A DNA stretch of 64,000 nucleotides from JAXGRD01 sp040766105 (GTDB taxonomy: Bacteria; Bacillota; Clostridia; Peptostreptococcales; Anaerovoracaceae). The translations under genes were made by a program, and so were the position numbers. The notes under the pieces are model-generated. The model searched no databases. It was not told the origin of the DNA and saw only the letters and a program-made list of their open reading frames with translations. This document shows positions 8,478 to 16,674 of the stretch, one piece after another. Within the stretch, counting starts at the first letter, position 1. Each line of letters opens with the position of its first letter. The stretch covers positions 309,173 through 373,172 of the forward strand of contig JAXGRD010000003.1 of NCBI GenBank assembly GCA_040766105.1, written 5' to 3'.

Positions 8478-8508
8478 AGTATATTTCTGCCCCTTAGGGG
8501 AGAGTCAA
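8478..8508 (-). promoter_or_regulatory. MerR-type promoter of the cut operon (19-bp spacer with dyad)
   Basis: On the minus strand TTGACT (8508-8503) and TATACT (8483-8478) are separated by exactly 19 bp instead of 17. The spacer carries the perfect inverted repeat CCCCTAAGGGG (8490-8500). An overlong spacer containing the operator is the hallmark of promoters activated by MerR-family regulators, which untwist the DNA. A MerR gene lies about 200 bp upstream. The distance to the transporter ATG (8406) leaves a leader of about 65 bases. Confidence 0.8.
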
Positions 8509-8560
8509 GAGTCAAACAAAAAATATTTGGTTTTTTTCATTTCTCTTTTTTTTGAGCATG

Positions 8561-8580
8561 AAAAAAGCGGCATGCTCCGC
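8561..8580 (-). terminator. Probable intrinsic terminator after the merR operon
   Basis: Minus strand: GCGG, loop AGCATG, CCGC, then six T. The stem is short but GC-rich. It sits between the merR gene and the cut promoter and would insulate the two operons. Confidence 0.5.
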
Positions 8581-8692
8581 CATTTCTCAACAGCATCATC
8601 ATGAACCCGCTTTTCTTTTTCTCGTTTCCCTTAAAGGGAGTGGTTTCCTTTTTCAAGCAGAAACTTCCATTTTTTTCCATTCTGTGGCATCT

Positions 8693-8715
8693 AAAACCTT
8701 CCCCTTGGGGGAGGG
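8693..8715 (-). terminator. GC-rich inverted repeat and T4 just after merR (weak terminator or second MerR-like dyad)
   Basis: Immediately after the merR stop the minus strand reads CCCTCCCC, CAA, GGGGAAGG, TTTT, a hairpin with one mismatch and a short T tract. Its core (CCCCTTGGGGG on the plus strand) is close to the dyad in the cut promoter (CCCCTTAGGGG), so it could also be a second regulator site. Confidence 0.35.
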
Positions 8716-9543
8716 TTACTTCTCCACATAGATCATAATCTCCGTCACAAACTGATCCCGATCACCGGTGGTCCAATAGTCCGTCACATACCGCTCGTAG
8801 GAGGATTCCTCCAGATGGTAATTGTGCTTCTCGGCCCATTTGAAAATCTTGTCGTAGGTTTCACCCAAGGTCTCGTGAGGCCCGATGTGGTAGCAGGACG
8901 CCATGGGCTTACCCCCCAAGACCATCACATGCTCTTTGGGCGTGTCCAATAAGGTTCTCTGCATAATCTTCACTTTATCCAAGGTTCCCGCCAGCTTTTC
9001 CTTGATGGAGGGGAAGTGAATCATGACAGGACCGGTAATGTCGTTGTTCAGATCTTCAATGTGGTTGGTAAACTCAATATTGATAATGGATTCCATGTAG
9101 TTGGGATTATACTCCTGCTCCATGAAACAGTACTCCGTGGCCTTCACATATTTGACGGAAACCTCTTGGATATTGTTTTCAATAACCATCTGGGCTTCCA
9201 AAATAAGGTCGTACCAATCTTCCACCGACTGGTACTTGATCATCAACTGTCGTCGCTCTTCCTCCAGCTCCGTAATCTTGTCCTGAAAGGCTTTGGCGAT
9301 GACCCCGTAGGCGCTGCCGTCTAAAAACTCCCGCATCTCGTTGAGCTTAAAGCCCATTTGCTTGAAGTACTTTACGACGGGCACCATGAGCATGGTCTGC
9401 CTGGAATAGTATCGATAGTTGTTATCACAAACTTTATCCGGAGAAATAATCTTCAACTCATCGTAGAAGCGAAGTGCCTTCTTGGATATGTTGCAGATCT
9501 GGCTTACTTCTCCCACACTGTAAAACTCTTTGTCGATTATCAT
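8716..9543 (-). CDS. MerR-family activator with GyrI-like effector domain, probable regulator of the cut operon
   Basis: 275 residues. The N-terminal winged helix-turn-helix (YSVGEVSQICNISKKALRFYDEL, then NNYRYYSRQ) is a textbook MerR domain; a coiled-coil dimerisation helix spans roughly residues 75-115; the C-terminal half (from about 130 to GDRDQFVTEIMIYVEK) matches the BmrR/GyrI effector-binding fold that takes small amphipathic ligands. It is the last gene of the adh-TPR-DUF4037-DUF4125 operon and faces the cut promoter with a MerR-type 19-bp spacer, so choline or an aldehyde product is a likely ligand (inference). The ATG at 9543 lies just past the DUF4125 stop; a start seven codons earlier at 9564 is possible but its SD abuts the codon. 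Confidence 0.88.
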   Translation of the reverse strand: MIIDKEFYSVGEVSQICNISKKALRFYDELKIISPDKVCDNNYRYYSRQTMLMVPVVKYFKQMGFKLNEMREFLDGSAYGVIAKAFQDKITELEEERRQLMIKYQSVEDWYDLILEAQMVIENNIQEVSVKYVKATEYCFMEQEYNPNYMESIINIEFTNHIEDLNNDITGPVMIHFPSIKEKLAGTLDKVKIMQRTLLDTPKEHVMVLGGKPMASCYHIGPHETLGETYDKIFKWAEKHNYHLEESSYERYVTDYWTTGDRDQFVTEIMIYVEK

Positions 9544-9544
9544 T

Positions 9545-10174
9545 TCACATTCTTCTTTCTGCATCCTCTATGGTGTTATATCCGTAAAACTCCACCATCT
9601 TTGCCTGAATATCCGCCACAGGATTGCCACCCCGATCACCACTGGCTTTTATGTCTTCCAAGAATAAAGTCAAGGTTCTCAGGGAATATGTTTTCAGTTC
9701 ACCTGTGAGATACACGCTGATGGATGTTTCCCCATTTCCGCCTTCCGCAGACCTTCCTCGGCTAGTGTATTTGGGATGTGTGGTAGCGAAATCGCTGTAG
9801 AATCTTCCCATGAGCAGACGAATCTCCGCCACCACCGTAGCCTTTTCCCCGGTGATGCGCGGAATCTCTTTCTCAATATTTGCATGGAAATACTCCGGGT
9901 CCGTGGTCTCCATCATGTAGGCGTATTTCTCCATGACCAAGTTTCTCTCTTCTCGCTCGGCACCAATCAGATCCTGTCGGTAGCTCTCCAAGGTATTGTT
10001 GCTCAGCAAGCTGTGCTGACTGTACCGCATGATGTAAAAGGTGTCCATGTCATCTTGGCAGGATGCCCTGCCGCCGATGTTCTCCACCTGCTGAAACATC
10101 TTCCATTCTCGGTCGATGATCTGATTGATCAAGTGGTCCTTGGCTCCGTCTGTGCGAAGCATCGTGGTTTGCAT
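9545..10174 (-). CDS. DUF4125-family protein
   Basis: 209 residues, soluble and mainly helical by composition. The opening (LINQIIDREWKMFQQVENIGGRASCQDD, then FYIMRYSQ) is the recognisable core of DUF4125, a family without an assigned function. The middle (IEKEIPRITGEKATVVAEIRLLMGRF) and the C-terminal helix (LRTLTLFLEDI) are also family-like. It lies between a DUF4037 protein and a MerR regulator and is probably co-translated: a GGAGG site precedes the ATG and only 18 bp separate it from DUF4037. Neighbour pairing with a nucleotidyltransferase-like protein suggests a two-part modification or signalling unit, but no activity can be inferred from visible motifs. Confidence 0.75.
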   Translation of the reverse strand: MQTTMLRTDGAKDHLINQIIDREWKMFQQVENIGGRASCQDDMDTFYIMRYSQHSLLSNNTLESYRQDLIGAEREERNLVMEKYAYMMETTDPEYFHANIEKEIPRITGEKATVVAEIRLLMGRFYSDFATTHPKYTSRGRSAEGGNGETSISVYLTGELKTYSLRTLTLFLEDIKASGDRGGNPVADIQAKMVEFYGYNTIEDAERRM

Positions 10175-10192
10175 CTGTTTTCCCTCCGATTC

Positions 10193-11128
10193 TCAGTTGT
10201 TGTCCGCCAGGACGTGAAGACGTCGCAAGCGTTCATCGGTGATACCGGCCATAATCTCTCCGCAATGGTTTTGCAGGAAGTCGTCCCCGCTGTTGGACAG
10301 GCCTCTGCCGTTTAACTCTCTGGCAACCTCTACGGATATGGCCTCAATCAAGTCCTGCTTCTTCATTGCCGACTCCCTGTTATCGGGAAGAGCAACGAGG
10401 TCCTTTAAGTTGTGCATGGAGCGCTTCAGCCATAACAGTTCTTCTCCCTTTCGGAAGGCCCACTTGTAGAAGGGCATATAGACCTTGTTGAGAAGATAGA
10501 TCGCCGAGAGGGCTGCTTTGACAAACTCTCCGCAGGAGAGATAGGCCGCCTGGTAATCTCCTCGATTGACAGATCTGGGATAGTTGTACTGTCCCGCCTG
10601 TGCCATGACCGCGATGCGAGCAGCCAGCTTTTTCTTCCACACATCGGCAGGATAAAAGTCCAGCAATGCCTTTCTCGCCTGCGTAAATTCTCCGCAGTGA
10701 TCTACGAAAATTTCCCCGTTGGTGGCGATGGATAAAAACCTTTCCGGTATCCAGAACCACTCCTTGTTATCTGTAGGCAGGGGTCTGCATCCCGTATATC
10801 TTTCGTAGAAATTCTCAATGGAAAAAATCCCTACTCTTCCCGCACCTTCCGGGGTTTCCATCCGCACGTGACCTTGAAACTCCTTGGGGAGGGCGTCATA
10901 CTCCTTTTGCATGGAAACACCCACCGCATCGTAGATTCGTTGGGGCAGCCATATGCAAAAGCCCGGACCGAAGTCGTGATCCTGTGACAAGGCATCGTCG
11001 TAGCCGTAACACTCCGAACCCTCTCCCACCAAACCTGCCGCCATGTACTGACTGTACTGTGGAAACTTCTCCATCAGCTTCCTGCCGTATTGGTCAAAGT
11101 ACGCCTTGGATAATGCCATTCCTTTCAT
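10193..11128 (-). CDS. DUF4037 protein with nucleotidyltransferase-like N-terminus
   Basis: 311 residues. Near residues 30-50 the sequence GEGSECYGYDDALSQDHDFG has a Gly-Ser turn followed by an acidic D-H-D pair, the layout of the metal-binding loop in the nucleotidyltransferase (pol beta) superfamily. The rest is helical, with NYPRSVNRGDYQAAY near the middle and VALPDNRES near the end, and is assigned to DUF4037. No function is established. The ATG at 11128 overlaps the TPR stop (TGATG) and has AAGGAG eight bases upstream. It may transfer a nucleotide to a protein or small molecule; partners encoded beside it (TPR and DUF4125) are candidates. Confidence 0.75.
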   Translation of the reverse strand: MKGMALSKAYFDQYGRKLMEKFPQYSQYMAAGLVGEGSECYGYDDALSQDHDFGPGFCIWLPQRIYDAVGVSMQKEYDALPKEFQGHVRMETPEGAGRVGIFSIENFYERYTGCRPLPTDNKEWFWIPERFLSIATNGEIFVDHCGEFTQARKALLDFYPADVWKKKLAARIAVMAQAGQYNYPRSVNRGDYQAAYLSCGEFVKAALSAIYLLNKVYMPFYKWAFRKGEELLWLKRSMHNLKDLVALPDNRESAMKKQDLIEAISVEVARELNGRGLSNSGDDFLQNHCGEIMAGITDERLRRLHVLADNN

Positions 11129-11931
11129 CACAAATACTCCTTTACCATATTGAGATTTCTCTCTATCATTTCGTAGTAGGGTGTCCTGCCGTAATCCCTT
11201 TCCATCAGCTCCAAAGCTTGGGTGTACTGCCTTGCCGACTCGCTGTAGTTCCCGGCCAAATACTCCAGCTCTCCCATGGCAGCCTTGGATGCCGCATAGT
11301 GGGGGTCCTTCCCCTGTGAGTCGTTTTCAAATATGCGCATTGCCGTGAGAAGATTCTCCCTGGCGGCGTCATAGTCTCCTTTTTTAATCTGTACCTCACC
11401 TAAGGTTACATAGGTGGTGGCCATTTCCATCCTGGATCCCGGGAAGGTCTTGATAATTTCCAGGGACTTCTTTGCCGTATATTCCCCTTCATCCAATCGT
11501 CCCGTTTCCCTGTAGATGGCACTCATGCTATTGCACAGGGCTGCCATGCGATAATCCTTACCTAGGCCGCAGGCCTCCAAAATATCCATGGCCTCTTGGT
11601 ATATTTCCAGCCCCTTGTCAAAGTTCTTTTCCGCAACAAAGACATTGCCCCAGTTTATCAAGGCTGCCGCGTAATTCTCCGTTCTTCCCATGCCCAATTC
11701 CTTCAGGTTGGTCAAAACCCTGTGGTAGATGGGCTTGGTTTCCTCCAGGCGACCTACCGCTCGATAAAAGCCGCCCAACTCGTTGCTGACGGCAGTCACC
11801 CCGGAAATATCCTTGAAATCCTCCGCTTCCTTTAGGGATCGAAGGAGAAAGTTCTCACTTTCCACCGGATCCTTCCGTCTCAAAGTAGCATCCAGTTCCC
11901 GATAAAATCGGTCAATATCCAACTTGTTCAT
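11128..11931 (-). CDS. Tetratricopeptide-repeat protein
   Basis: 267 residues made almost wholly of TPR-like helix pairs (for example AALINWGNVFVAEKNFDKGL, LCNSMSAIYRETGRLDEG and YVTLGEVQIKKGDYDAAR), about five or six units. Such proteins act as binding scaffolds. There is no signal peptide. It sits 20 bp after the alcohol dehydrogenase gene with AGGAGAAG before its ATG and overlaps DUF4037 at its 3' end, so the two products are likely made in fixed ratio. Confidence 0.85.
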   Translation of the reverse strand: MNKLDIDRFYRELDATLRRKDPVESENFLLRSLKEAEDFKDISGVTAVSNELGGFYRAVGRLEETKPIYHRVLTNLKELGMGRTENYAAALINWGNVFVAEKNFDKGLEIYQEAMDILEACGLGKDYRMAALCNSMSAIYRETGRLDEGEYTAKKSLEIIKTFPGSRMEMATTYVTLGEVQIKKGDYDAARENLLTAMRIFENDSQGKDPHYAASKAAMGELEYLAGNYSESARQYTQALELMERDYGRTPYYEMIERNLNMVKEYL

Positions 11932-11951
11932 GTTCTTCTCCTATGGGTGGA

Positions 11952-13088
11952 CTATAACAATTTTCGAATAATCTTTTCAATATCCTCGGGGGTCACAGCT
12001 ACAGGATTGGTCTTGGTACACATATCCGCCATGGCATTTTTCACCATTTCATCCATGGCCCCTTCCACTTCTTGTGCACCGATACCCAGTTCACTGAGAG
12101 TTGTGGGGATACCCATCTCCCTCTGCAGGTCCTCAATACGCTTGGTCAAACAACCGATGGCAACAGGAATACTGGATGCGGGTGCGCCGATGATCCTGGC
12201 GATTCGCTGATACTTCCTGGCGGTCACCGTGTCATCGTCGAAGATGCCTCGGTCCAGGCCGGCGTTATAGCGAATGATATGGGGGAGCAACAATGCGTTG
12301 CTTCTGCCGTGGGGAATGTGGAACTTGGCTCCTATGGCATGGGCCACACTATGGTTTATACCCAAACCGGCGTCGTTAAACGCCATCCCTGAAATACAAG
12401 AGGCATTGTGCATTCTCTCCCTTGCCAAAGTGTCCTCCCCGTTCTTGTATGACTGGGGAAGAAAATAGAAAATCAATGAAATGGCTTTCTCTGCCAAAGC
12501 ATCGGTGAAGTCGGTGGCGTCCTTGGAAACATATGCCTCGATGGCATGGGTCAGGGCATCCAGTCCTGTGTCGGCGGTAATAGCAGGGGGGACGGACTTG
12601 GTAAACTCCGGATCCAAGATGGCAACCATGGGTATGAGGGAATCGTTGACCAACAAGGTCTTCTTGCCGTGCTTCGTATCGGTGATGACGGAGAACTTGG
12701 TGACCTCCGAACCGGTGCCGCTGGTGGTGGGAATGGCAAAGCACTCCTCAATATGCAGGTTCAGCCCGTCCATCTTCCCTGCCATCTCGCGAATGGCCTT
12801 GGCGCCGTCAATGGAGGAGCCGCCTCCCACTGCGATGATTACCTGGGAATCGGCTTCCTTAAGTTTTTCCAGCCCTTTCGCAACCACCTCCACGGGAGGG
12901 TCGGGAACAATTTCATCGAAGACCGTCACCGTGCAGCTTTCCAGCTTGCTCATGATCTTCTCCAAAATATCGGATTTAGCTATAAAGCCATCGGTGATAA
13001 TCATCACTCTTTTCTGCCTCACCTGGGTCAGTCGATCTAGGGCACCTTCCCCAAAAAACACACTTGTGCTGATAGTAAATTCTTTCAT
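11952..13088 (-). CDS. Iron-containing alcohol dehydrogenase (PduQ/EutG-like)
   Basis: 378 residues of the group III alcohol dehydrogenases. NAD(P) is bound by VGGGSSIDGAKAI; the metal site is formed by an Asp and His residues in TGLDALTHAIEAY, GINHSVAHAIGAKFH and IPHGRSNALLLPH. In choline and ethanolamine compartments this enzyme reduces part of the acetaldehyde to ethanol and thus regenerates NAD+ for the aldehyde dehydrogenase. It heads the operon that ends with the MerR regulator, so it is probably the alcohol dehydrogenase of the cut pathway though it lies outside the shell operon. No clear N-terminal targeting peptide is seen. Confidence 0.9.
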   Translation of the reverse strand: MKEFTISTSVFFGEGALDRLTQVRQKRVMIITDGFIAKSDILEKIMSKLESCTVTVFDEIVPDPPVEVVAKGLEKLKEADSQVIIAVGGGSSIDGAKAIREMAGKMDGLNLHIEECFAIPTTSGTGSEVTKFSVITDTKHGKKTLLVNDSLIPMVAILDPEFTKSVPPAITADTGLDALTHAIEAYVSKDATDFTDALAEKAISLIFYFLPQSYKNGEDTLARERMHNASCISGMAFNDAGLGINHSVAHAIGAKFHIPHGRSNALLLPHIIRYNAGLDRGIFDDDTVTARKYQRIARIIGAPASSIPVAIGCLTKRIEDLQREMGIPTTLSELGIGAQEVEGAMDEMVKNAMADMCTKTNPVAVTPEDIEKIIRKLL

Positions 13089-13129
13089 TCCACTTCCTTC
13101 TTTGTATTTGCATAATGATTTTGGCTCAT

Positions 13130-13158
13130 ATACTACACTTGTCGGAAAAGATTGTCAA
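13130..13158 (-). promoter_or_regulatory. Sigma-A promoter of the adh-TPR-DUF4037-DUF4125-merR operon
   Basis: Minus strand TTGACA (13158-13153), 17 bp, TAGTAT (13135-13130), about 40 bases before the alcohol dehydrogenase ATG. The -35 is a perfect consensus, so the operon may be expressed constitutively, unlike the MerR-type cut promoter. Confidence 0.75.
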
Positions 13159-13175
13159 ATGAAAAACAATCTTTT

Positions 13176-13204
13176 TTGGACAATGATTGGTTCTCTGATA
13201 TACT
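13176..13204 (+). promoter_or_regulatory. Sigma-A promoter of the alpha/beta hydrolase gene
   Basis: TTGGAC (13176-13181), 17 bp, TATACT (13199-13204), 22 bases before the ATG at 13227. It lies back to back with the adh promoter; the -35 boxes are only 17 bp apart. Confidence 0.7.
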
Positions 13205-13226
13205 GTTTTTGAAAGGAAAGACAGCG

Positions 13227-13976
13227 ATGAAAAAAGAAATAATCACCAGCGAAAAAGGATATGAAATTCCCATCATCCACAATATCCAAGGGGACGAATC
13301 TGCGGTGGTCCTCATCTCCCATGGGTTCGGCAGCACCAAGGAAAGTCCCACTGTTAAAATAATCAGCGAAGCCATGGAGAAGGAGGGCATCGCTTCCCTA
13401 GCCTTCGATTTCCCCGCTCATGGGGACAGTCCCGTAGACGGTGAAGAATTCACCATAGATAACTGTCTGAGAGACATGGCTGCAGCGGAAAAAGAAATCA
13501 TAAAAAAAGCGCCTACCGGACGAATCTATTATTTTTCCTCCAGTTTCGGTGCCTACATGAACCTCTTATACCTGAGCCTGCAACCCCACCGGGGCGAGAA
13601 GTCCTTCCTTCGTTGTCCCGCGGTGGATATGCCCGGTATCTTGCGGGAAGAGATGACACCGGAAATAGAAAAGGCATTTCGAGAAGACGGTTTCATCACC
13701 TTGGAAGAGGGCTTTGTCCGACCGTTGAAATTGACCAAGACCTTCTACGACCAGCTGCAAAACCACAATGTATTTAAGATTTACAAGCAAGGAGATTGCA
13801 CCTTGATGATGGTTCATGGCACAGAGGACGAATCCGCATCACCCGAAAAGGCCAAAGAATTTGGGGATCATTTCCGGATTCCCATCCTATGGATTCCCGG
13901 TGCCGATCACACATTTTCCGGGGAAGGCATGATGGACCGGGTGGCCCAAGCTGCCGTCACCTTCTTTTGTCAATGA
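13227..13976 (+). CDS. Alpha/beta-hydrolase fold protein
   Basis: 249 residues. The oxyanion strand-loop VVLISHGFGSTKES, the nucleophile elbow in YYFSSSFGAYMN (Ser in an S-x-S-F-G context rather than GxSxG), the acid in MVHGTEDESA and the histidine in IPGADHTFSG give a complete catalytic triad. Members are mostly esterases, acyl-peptidases or thioesterases of unknown substrate. I start at the ATG at 13227 because it follows GAAAGGAAAG and lies downstream of a good promoter; a longer frame from 13152 would begin upstream of the transcription start. The 3' end overlaps cca by about 20 bp in convergent orientation. Confidence 0.82.
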   Translation: MKKEIITSEKGYEIPIIHNIQGDESAVVLISHGFGSTKESPTVKIISEAMEKEGIASLAFDFPAHGDSPVDGEEFTIDNCLRDMAAAEKEIIKKAPTGRIYYFSSSFGAYMNLLYLSLQPHRGEKSFLRCPAVDMPGILREEMTPEIEKAFREDGFITLEEGFVRPLKLTKTFYDQLQNHNVFKIYKQGDCTLMMVHGTEDESASPEKAKEFGDHFRIPILWIPGADHTFSGEGMMDRVAQAAVTFFCQ

Positions 13977-15309
13977 TGTCCAACAGGGCATCCCTCTGAT
14001 TTTCCGCTTCTCCTTCAATGACTCTCTCCAGGAGAAGGTTCAGCCACTTGCCCACTTCCACCCCTTGTGGAATTCCGTGGGCAATTAAATCGTCCCCCTT
14101 GACCGCCAGGTCTTTTAGCGAAAAACACTGTTCGCTTTCCAGCACATTTAGGACTGCACATCGAAAGGCCTCTATTCGTTCCACCCTATGGGAAACATTT
14201 CTGGGGTGTTGACTTCTCACGTCGGCAAGGGACTGTTCAATGAGGAGAAACAGAACTTCTTCTCCCATGCGACGCAACAGTTTCCGCGCATATTTCTCCG
14301 TGGGCTGAAAGACGATACCGTGGTACTGGACCAACATGAGGATCTTCTCTTTCGTTGCATTGTCGTACTTTAGCCGGTTCATCACCTGCCCGGCCAATTC
14401 TAAACTGGTCTTCTCATGACCGTAAAAGTGGCCTTGCCCCTCCGGGTCCACCGTCTTGACCTGGGGCTTTCCCATATCGTGGAAGAAGGCAGTAAGCCTA
14501 GATACCGGATTGGCAGGGCTGTTCTCTATGACCCGTAGAGTGTGTTCCCAGACACTGTAGGCGTGGAAGGGGTTTTCCTGATCCAAATCAAACATGGGCA
14601 CGGCTTCCGGGATAATCTCTCCGATGACGGCCCTGTATTCATCCATGATTCCTCTCACCCCTTGTCCGCAGAGGATGCCATTCAATTCCTCTCGGATTCT
14701 CTCCACCGCTATTTTTCCCAGCAGATGGCGGTAGGCCACCAAGGCTTCCCCTGTCTTTTCTTCCATGACAAAACCCAGACGAGAGGCGAAGCGCAGTGCC
14801 CGTAAAATGCGCAGTGCATCTTCTCCCAACCGTTTTTGCGGTTCACCCACACAGCGGATAATGCCGGCAGAAAGGTCTTCTCTCCCTCCAAAGCAGTCCA
14901 CCATCCCCTTGAGCGGATGATAGGCCATGGCATTGATGGTAAAGTCCCTGCGAGACAGGTCATCCTCCAGTTTCCGGCTGAATACCACCCGGTCCGGTCT
15001 GCGGAAGTCGGAGTATTCTCCGTCGATGCGGTAGGTGGTCACTTCAAAGGGCACATCTTGGATGATAACCGTCAGCGTTCCGTGCTTAATCCCCGTTTCC
15101 ACCGTCTTGTAGTGGCCAAAGACATCCTGCATTTGGGAAGGTGTGGCATCGGTGCAAATATCCCAATCCTTTGGCGCCACGTCAAGAATGAGATCCCGGA
15201 CACAGCCTCCCACATAGTAGGCTTCATAGCCGGCATCTTCCAATGCCTTCAAGAGAATATCCCCTTGGTCGGGTGTCTTATATTTCCTGCGAATCATTTC
15301 TTCCATCAT
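13957..15309 (-). CDS. cca: CCA-adding tRNA nucleotidyltransferase with HD domain
   Basis: 450 residues. It adds or repairs the 3' CCA of tRNAs. The head domain has YYVGGCVRDLILD and the metal-binding DWD, followed by DLSRRDFTINAMAY and the EDALRILRALRFASRLGF neck, all intact. A C-terminal HD phosphohydrolase domain is visible (FHDMGK, then YGHEKTS). This is the functional copy in the window; a degenerate paralogue lies at 36.7-37.9 kb. Two or three in-frame ATGs occur at the start (15309, 15306, 15297); SD signals are weak, so the exact start is uncertain by a few codons. It is divergent from nhaC. Confidence 0.93.
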   Translation of the reverse strand: MMEEMIRRKYKTPDQGDILLKALEDAGYEAYYVGGCVRDLILDVAPKDWDICTDATPSQMQDVFGHYKTVETGIKHGTLTVIIQDVPFEVTTYRIDGEYSDFRRPDRVVFSRKLEDDLSRRDFTINAMAYHPLKGMVDCFGGREDLSAGIIRCVGEPQKRLGEDALRILRALRFASRLGFVMEEKTGEALVAYRHLLGKIAVERIREELNGILCGQGVRGIMDEYRAVIGEIIPEAVPMFDLDQENPFHAYSVWEHTLRVIENSPANPVSRLTAFFHDMGKPQVKTVDPEGQGHFYGHEKTSLELAGQVMNRLKYDNATKEKILMLVQYHGIVFQPTEKYARKLLRRMGEEVLFLLIEQSLADVRSQHPRNVSHRVERIEAFRCAVLNVLESEQCFSLKDLAVKGDDLIAHGIPQGVEVGKWLNLLLERVIEGEAENQRDALLDIIDKRR

Positions 15310-15336
15310 TTTTTCGTGTCACTGCAAAACAGTTCG

Positions 15337-15345
15337 TGATATACT
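15337..15345 (+). promoter_or_regulatory. Extended -10 promoter of nhaC, giving a near-leaderless transcript
   Basis: TGATATACT is an extended -10 element with no strong -35. The nhaC ATG starts seven bases after the last T, where transcription would be expected to begin. No ribosome site lies before the ATG. Confidence 0.6.
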
Positions 15346-15351
15346 CTTCTC

Positions 15352-16674
15352 ATGGACCTAATCATTGCATTTGTCATTTTCATCGCTGCTATGCTGGCTT
15401 CCCTCATATGGAACGGCCCCATGGTCGCCCCTCTCCTGGTGGGCTTTCTTTGCTTTTTTGCAGTGGGCATTCACCGTGGCTTTGCCCCAAAAGAATTAGG
15501 GAAGATGGCATGGGCAGGAGGGAAGGACTCCTTGGTTGTGGTGAAAGTTTTGGTCCTTATCGGCCTGATTACAGCCCTATGGCGTTCCGCCGGCACCATC
15601 ACCTTCTTTGTTTACTACGGGATACGGATCATCACGCCGTCCCTCTTCATTGTCATTACCTTTCTTCTAGCATGCCTCCTATCCTACGCCTTAGGAACAT
15701 CCTTTGGCGTTGCCGGCACTGTAGGTGTCATCTTTATGGCTCTGGCTCGAAGTGGCGATGTCAATGAAATCATAACTGCCGGTGCAGTACTTTCCGGCGT
15801 TTTCTTCGGAGACCGAGGCTCTCCCGTTTCTTCCTCCGCCCTCTTAGTGGCAGCGGTGACCAGGACCAACATCTTCGACAATGTGAAGGCCATGATGAAG
15901 ACGGTCCTATTGCCCCTCCTATTGAGCATTGCAATCTATACGGTCCTCTCCCTGCAAAACCCCATTGGTTCCGTCAACGAAGATATTCTCAGAGCACTGG
16001 AAAACGACTTTGCCATCAGCCTCTGGCTGGTGATTCCTGCCATCCTCATGCTCATTCTGCCGCTGTTTCGAATCAATGTAATGATCTGCATGACCGCCAG
16101 CATCATTGCAGGCTTTCTCATAACGGTTTTGGTGCAGGGGACTCCAATCATTGAAACATTGAAGCTGTCCATAGCAGGCTACTCCGTCAAAAGCGAATCC
16201 TTGGGAACCATCCTCTCGGGAGGCGGTGTCCTGTCCATGGTGGAGGTCTGTGCCATCGTCTTCATTTCCTGCTCCTTTTCCGGCATCTTCAGCGGTGCGA
16301 ACTTGCTTCGAACCATACAGGATGCTCTGGAAAAATCCATGGATAAACTGGGAAAGTTCGGTGCCATGCTCCTGGTCAGTGTGGGAACCACCGCCGTATT
16401 TTGCAATCAAACCATCGCCTCCATTATGTGTAGCGACCTCATGGGGAAACCCTACAAAAGCAGGGATGGCGATGCCTTTGAACTTGCCGTTGACATTGAA
16501 AACTCCGTCATCATCATCTCTCCCTTGATTCCCTGGTGCATTGCCAGCACCGTGCCACTGGGCATGTTGGGCGTGGGTATGGGAGCACTTCCCTATGCAG
16601 TCTTACTCTACTTGGTGCCCCTATGCTACATCTTTACCAAGAGAATCTGGTTTAAGTCGTCTTCAAAAACTTGA
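15352..16674 (+). CDS. nhaC: NhaC-family Na+/H+ antiporter-like membrane protein
   Basis: 440 residues with about eleven or twelve membrane segments. The family signature is clear in GVFFGDRGSPVSSSALLVAA and in the Gly/Thr-rich AGTVGVIFMALA and GTTAVFCNQTIASI segments. NhaC-type carriers exchange sodium (or a carboxylate/amine) for protons; some paralogues carry malate or lactate, so the ion is not certain. The ATG lacks an SD and sits almost at the predicted transcription start. The 3' end overlaps the convergent flavoprotein gene by 23 bp. Confidence 0.85.
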   Translation: MDLIIAFVIFIAAMLASLIWNGPMVAPLLVGFLCFFAVGIHRGFAPKELGKMAWAGGKDSLVVVKVLVLIGLITALWRSAGTITFFVYYGIRIITPSLFIVITFLLACLLSYALGTSFGVAGTVGVIFMALARSGDVNEIITAGAVLSGVFFGDRGSPVSSSALLVAAVTRTNIFDNVKAMMKTVLLPLLLSIAIYTVLSLQNPIGSVNEDILRALENDFAISLWLVIPAILMLILPLFRINVMICMTASIIAGFLITVLVQGTPIIETLKLSIAGYSVKSESLGTILSGGGVLSMVEVCAIVFISCSFSGIFSGANLLRTIQDALEKSMDKLGKFGAMLLVSVGTTAVFCNQTIASIMCSDLMGKPYKSRDGDAFELAVDIENSVIIISPLIPWCIASTVPLGMLGVGMGALPYAVLLYLVPLCYIFTKRIWFKSSSKT

